A DNA stretch of 64,000 bases from positions 1 to 64,000 of the forward strand of contig CAJXIY010000004.1 in the NCBI GenBank assembly GCA_913054495.1, in the 5' to 3' direction. The position numbers and the translations under genes were made by a program. The notes under the pieces were generated by a model. It was not told the DNA's origin. It saw only the letters and a program-made list of their open reading frames with translations, and ran no database searches. This document shows, in pieces, positions 57,775 to 64,000 of this stretch. Each line of letters starts with the position of its first letter. Position 1 is the first letter of the stretch. The stretch is from an uncultured Gammaproteobacteria bacterium (GTDB taxonomy: Bacteria > Pseudomonadota > Gammaproteobacteria > Pseudomonadales > Pseudohongiellaceae).

Positions 57775-58395
57775 CTAGGAAATAAGGCGCTGAAACCAAT
57801 TCTTGTTCAGATCCCGTCTGCAACTGTCTAACTGCGTGGCGAAGCGGGTTGAATTGGACTGTACCCGGGCTGCCGCGTCCACCAACCACTGCTTGCTGCG
57901 GTAGCTGCCACGCTGATAACCCCCGTTACCCTCGTGATATGCATAATACAAATCCCTGGCGTCGTGTCGGTCGATGCGGCTGATACGACTGGAATTGGCG
58001 TTATACCAGGCAACAAAGTCTACCGCATCGGCAAAATCTGCGCGGGAGGCACCCCGGTTGCCGGATTTGACCACATACTCTGCCCAGGTGGTGTCCAAAG
58101 CCTGGGCGTAGCCATAGGCAGAGGAGGCTCTGGGGCCCGGGAAAATCCAGAGAAAGCGCGAGCGCGCGGGCTTGGCCCGGGCCTCGAATGCAGACTCCTG
58201 GTAGATGAACGCCATGTTGACCGCAATTGGCACACCCCATCGTCGTTCTGCATTGCTGGCAGCCTTGTACCAGGCACGGCGATCTTCAAAAATACTGCAG
58301 ACATCGGCGACGTCACGGGGTGGCGGACTCGCACAGGATGCCAGCAGCATGAGGCATGCCAACACGATCAGATTCTGCTTGTTCAATAAATTCAC
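57775..58395 (-). CDS. Lytic transglycosylase lipoprotein (SLT domain)
   Basis: A 206-aa lipoprotein with signal peptide MNLLNKQNLIVLACLMLLASC and lipobox LASC (C21). A lytic transglycosylase-type domain follows. Its catalytic glutamate is E67 in IYQESAFEARA, and the later ASSAYGYAQALDTTW and YYAYHEGNGGYQRG (about 99-175) match the SLT fold. It likely cleaves peptidoglycan from the outer membrane. I use GTG 58395 as start: GGGGA is about 8 bases upstream and the signal peptide begins right there; GTG 58413 gives a longer form. A position effect on ligA, 40 bases upstream, is likely one transcript. Confidence 0.9.
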   Translation of the reverse strand: MNLLNKQNLIVLACLMLLASCASPPPRDVADVCSIFEDRRAWYKAASNAERRWGVPIAVNMAFIYQESAFEARAKPARSRFLWIFPGPRASSAYGYAQALDTTWAEYVVKSGNRGASRADFADAVDFVAWYNANSSRISRIDRHDARDLYYAYHEGNGGYQRGSYRSKQWLVDAAARVQSNSTRFATQLDSCRRDLNKNWFQRLIS

Positions 58396-58435
58396 GGCGT
58401 ATCCCCATAGCACGGCGGGCCTGGCCCGGCAGGTA

Positions 58436-62049
<3,614 letters not shown>

Positions 62050-62172
62050 AGTGGGAATTCAAGCAGCGTTATGGCGCTGCCCGGAATAGTCAAAAAATTA
62101 TTAATGTTATCTCACAGTTACCGCATTTTCTTTAGCATGAAAACGGCTTTTGAGGCAGGATTTTCAAAACCA

Positions 62173-64000
62173 CTAGATGGCGGCCAATTCCGCCGCTTCG
62201 TCGATATCGACGGCTACAACCCGAGACACGCCGGGCTCGTGCATCGTGACACCCAGCAGTTGATTCGCCATCTCCATAGTTAGCTTGTTATGGGTGATGA
62301 AAATGAACTGGACGTTGGCGGCCATTTCCCGCACCAGCTTGGCGTAACGTTCTACATTGGCATCATCCAGAGGCGCGTCAACCTCATCAAGCATACAGAA
62401 CGGCGACGGATTCAACTGAAAGATGGAAAACACCAGGGCTATGGCCGTCATCGCTTTCTCTCCACCGGAGAGCAGATGAATGGTGCTATTTCGTTTGCCC
62501 GGCGGCCGCGCCATGATGGCGACCCCGGTATCGAGGAGGTTATCACCGGTCATATCCAGGTAGGCATGACCACCGCCGAAGACCTTCGGAAACAGATTTT
62601 GCAGACCCGTGTTAATCTTGTCGAAGGTTTCCTTAAAGCGGACCCGGGTTTCCTTGTCAATCTTGCGGATGGCGTTCTGCAGCGTATTCAGTGCCTTTTC
62701 AAGGTCTTCGTTCTGTTTGTCCAGATATAACTTGCGTTCAGACTGTTGCTTGTATTCGTCTATCGCGGCGAGGTTTATTGGCCCCAGGCGCTGAATCCTG
62801 TTGCCCAGTTTTTCAAGCGCCTGCTCGCATTGTTGCTGTTCCAGGCCATCCGGAAGCCCTGCCAGAACCACGTCGAGATCAAATTTTGCCGCCTGCAACT
62901 GCTCCAGAATACCCTCACGTTTTACGGTCGCGCCCTCGCTCTTCAAACGGATTTGCATCAGGGACTCACGCACCGCATTCAGCTGTTCCAGTTTCTGGTT
63001 TCGCTGTTGCTCCAGGGATCTGATGCTGTGCTCGTTGTCATCGACCCTGGCTTTGGCCACGGCCAATTCCTTCTCCACCTCAAGCCTGTTCTGCAGCAAT
63101 GATTCCAGGTCTTTGCGCATGATCTGAACCGGCTCGTCTGATTCTGCTAACTGGGTATGTAGAGACTCCATTCGTTCTTTCGATCGCTGCACCTGGCTGG
63201 CCATACGGTCCATGGTTTCCCGGGTGGATTGCAGCTGCGACTGAATGGATTGTTGTTTCAGCGCCAGTTCATGAGCCAGGTCCTTGTCAGTGGTCGCGTT
63301 AGCACGGCATTGCTCCAGCGCCTCCCGCGCTTCGTCTCTGCTGGCTTCCAGTCGCTCGCGGCCACCGATGTCACGTTCCATGCCATCCAGAGCAAGCTGC
63401 AAGCGAGCCCTGGCCTCGGCTGTATTCTCCTCCTCCAGCGCAAGCTGGCGCCCGAGTTCCTCTAATTCACGGTGGAGTCGCTGCGCGCGTAAGTTCGCCT
63501 CCTCTTCCTTCGCCATGCTGGCCCCGATCAGGGATTTGAGATCACTGAGCTCACGGGATTTGCTGGTAATTTCAGTCTGCGTCGCCTCACGGGCAGACTC
63601 ATCCTCTGAAAGGGCCAACTCGAGTCGATCCTGCTCTTTAAGTAATTTATCTGATTTATTACTTAACTTTTTGATATGTATGAATAATTCAGATATTAAA
63701 CCACGTCTTTCAACAACAGAATCCCGCTTATCCTCAGTGCTAATCTGAATCCAGCTTGTACCCAGCCAAGCTCCGTCGGCGGTAAGAATAGATTCGCCAA
63801 CGGAGAGCTGATCCCGTCGAGCCAGGGCGTCTGCCAGACTTTCAGCCACGTAGATACCTGCCAGCAGATCGCCCAGGTCCCAATCACAGCTTACTTTGTC
63901 AATGAGCGGGGTAAGCTCAGCATTCGCGGCCTCAGGCTCTGCGGCGACCGCCAATACATCGATCAGGCCGAACTTGCCCTGTGGCAGTTTCGCCAGCAGA
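62173..64000 (-). CDS. smc: Chromosome segregation protein SMC, C-terminal part
   Basis: The last about 608 residues of the condensin ATPase; the rest is beyond the right edge. The part at the edge is the hinge domain ([28 protein letters not shown]). A long coiled coil follows (about 63350-63700 and 62900-63250). The C-terminal head shows [39 protein letters not shown] (by position), which holds the ABC signature and Walker B. This is the usual SMC found in gammaproteobacteria that carry smc-zipA-ligA rather than MukBEF. Confidence 0.97.
   Translation of the reverse strand, partial: LLAKLPQGKFGLIDVLAVAAEPEAANAELTPLIDKVSCDWDLGDLLAGIYVAESLADALARRDQLSVGESILTADGAWLGTSWIQISTEDKRDSVVERRGLISELFIHIKKLSNKSDKLLKEQDRLELALSEDESAREATQTEITSKSRELSDLKSLIGASMAKEEEANLRAQRLHRELEELGRQLALEEENTAEARARLQLALDGMERDIGGRERLEASRDEAREALEQCRANATTDKDLAHELALKQQSIQSQLQSTRETMDRMASQVQRSKERMESLHTQLAESDEPVQIMRKDLESLLQNRLEVEKELAVAKARVDDNEHSIRSLEQQRNQKLEQLNAVRESLMQIRLKSEGATVKREGILEQLQAAKFDLDVVLAGLPDGLEQQQCEQALEKLGNRIQRLGPINLAAIDEYKQQSERKLYLDKQNEDLEKALNTLQNAIRKIDKETRVRFKETFDKINTGLQNLFPKVFGGGHAYLDMTGDNLLDTGVAIMARPPGKRNSTIHLLSGGEKAMTAIALVFSIFQLNPSPFCMLDEVDAPLDDANVERYAKLVREMAANVQFIFITHNKLTMEMANQLLGVTMHEPGVSRVVAVDIDEAAELAAI

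Overview
The window is a 64 kb piece of a chromosome from a gammaproteobacterium, most likely an aerobic marine one. The evidence is gene order: dnaX/4.5S RNA/tRNA-Ser, tig-clpP-clpX-lon-hupB-ppiD, rnhA/dnaQ, tusA/yheU/ttcA, fadBA and ligA/zipA/smc are all arrangements typical of that class. Base composition is near 50% GC, and genes are dense and mostly housekeeping. There is no prophage, insertion sequence with a transposase, CRISPR array or obvious genomic island. I cannot assign a genus.

Layout. 1-4 kb: start of dnaX (running off the left edge), 4.5S RNA, tRNA-Ser(GGA), a broken second tRNA-Ser copy, queF, the YadGH ABC exporter and tRNA-Glu with a recognisable promoter and terminator. 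4-6.6 kb: two unrecognised proteins, an all-alpha dUTPase and nfuA. 6.7-14.2 kb: metH, a composite inverted-repeat element that supplies the metH stop codon, then cysI with its DUF934 partner and a CPA2 antiporter. 14.2-25.3 kb: AcuI/YhdH reductase, sohB, nudC, an ion-transporter-superfamily permease, dnaQ, rnhA, a methyltransferase, mltD, a POT peptide transporter and fabI. 25.3-34.3 kb: the protein-quality-control block ppiD, hupB, lon, clpX, clpP, tig, with a sigma32-like promoter in front of lon.

34.6-36.2 kb is the most accessory-looking stretch: mobA, an AT-rich gap, a long inverted repeat, a small DUF6316-type protein and a probable fragment of a FecR-associated surface protein. 36.4-45.2 kb: msrB and alaA, pdxB, an Xni-like exonuclease, tusA/yheU/ttcA (sulfur and tRNA thiolation) and fadA/fadB. 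45.3-51.6 kb: a polysaccharide deacetylase, a Bax-like hydrolase, a BolA protein, a YlqF-type ribosome GTPase and a PreP-type metalloprotease. 52.2-56.9 kb: a compact three-gene operon for a 2-oxoacid:ferredoxin oxidoreductase with its own GltD-like flavoprotein-ferredoxin subunit. 57-64 kb: djlA, a lytic transglycosylase lipoprotein, ligA, zipA and the C-terminal part of smc.

The observations most worth following up are: the kor operon with two mutually exclusive hairpins upstream; a family of CCTCTGA-ended inverted repeats at gene 3' ends and in regulatory gaps; the interrupted tRNA-Ser copy; the 21-bp tandem duplication at the end of hupB; and the lon leader, with a heat-shock-like promoter and two perfect palindromes. 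All functional assignments come from reading translated sequence and recalling family motifs; no database search was run.
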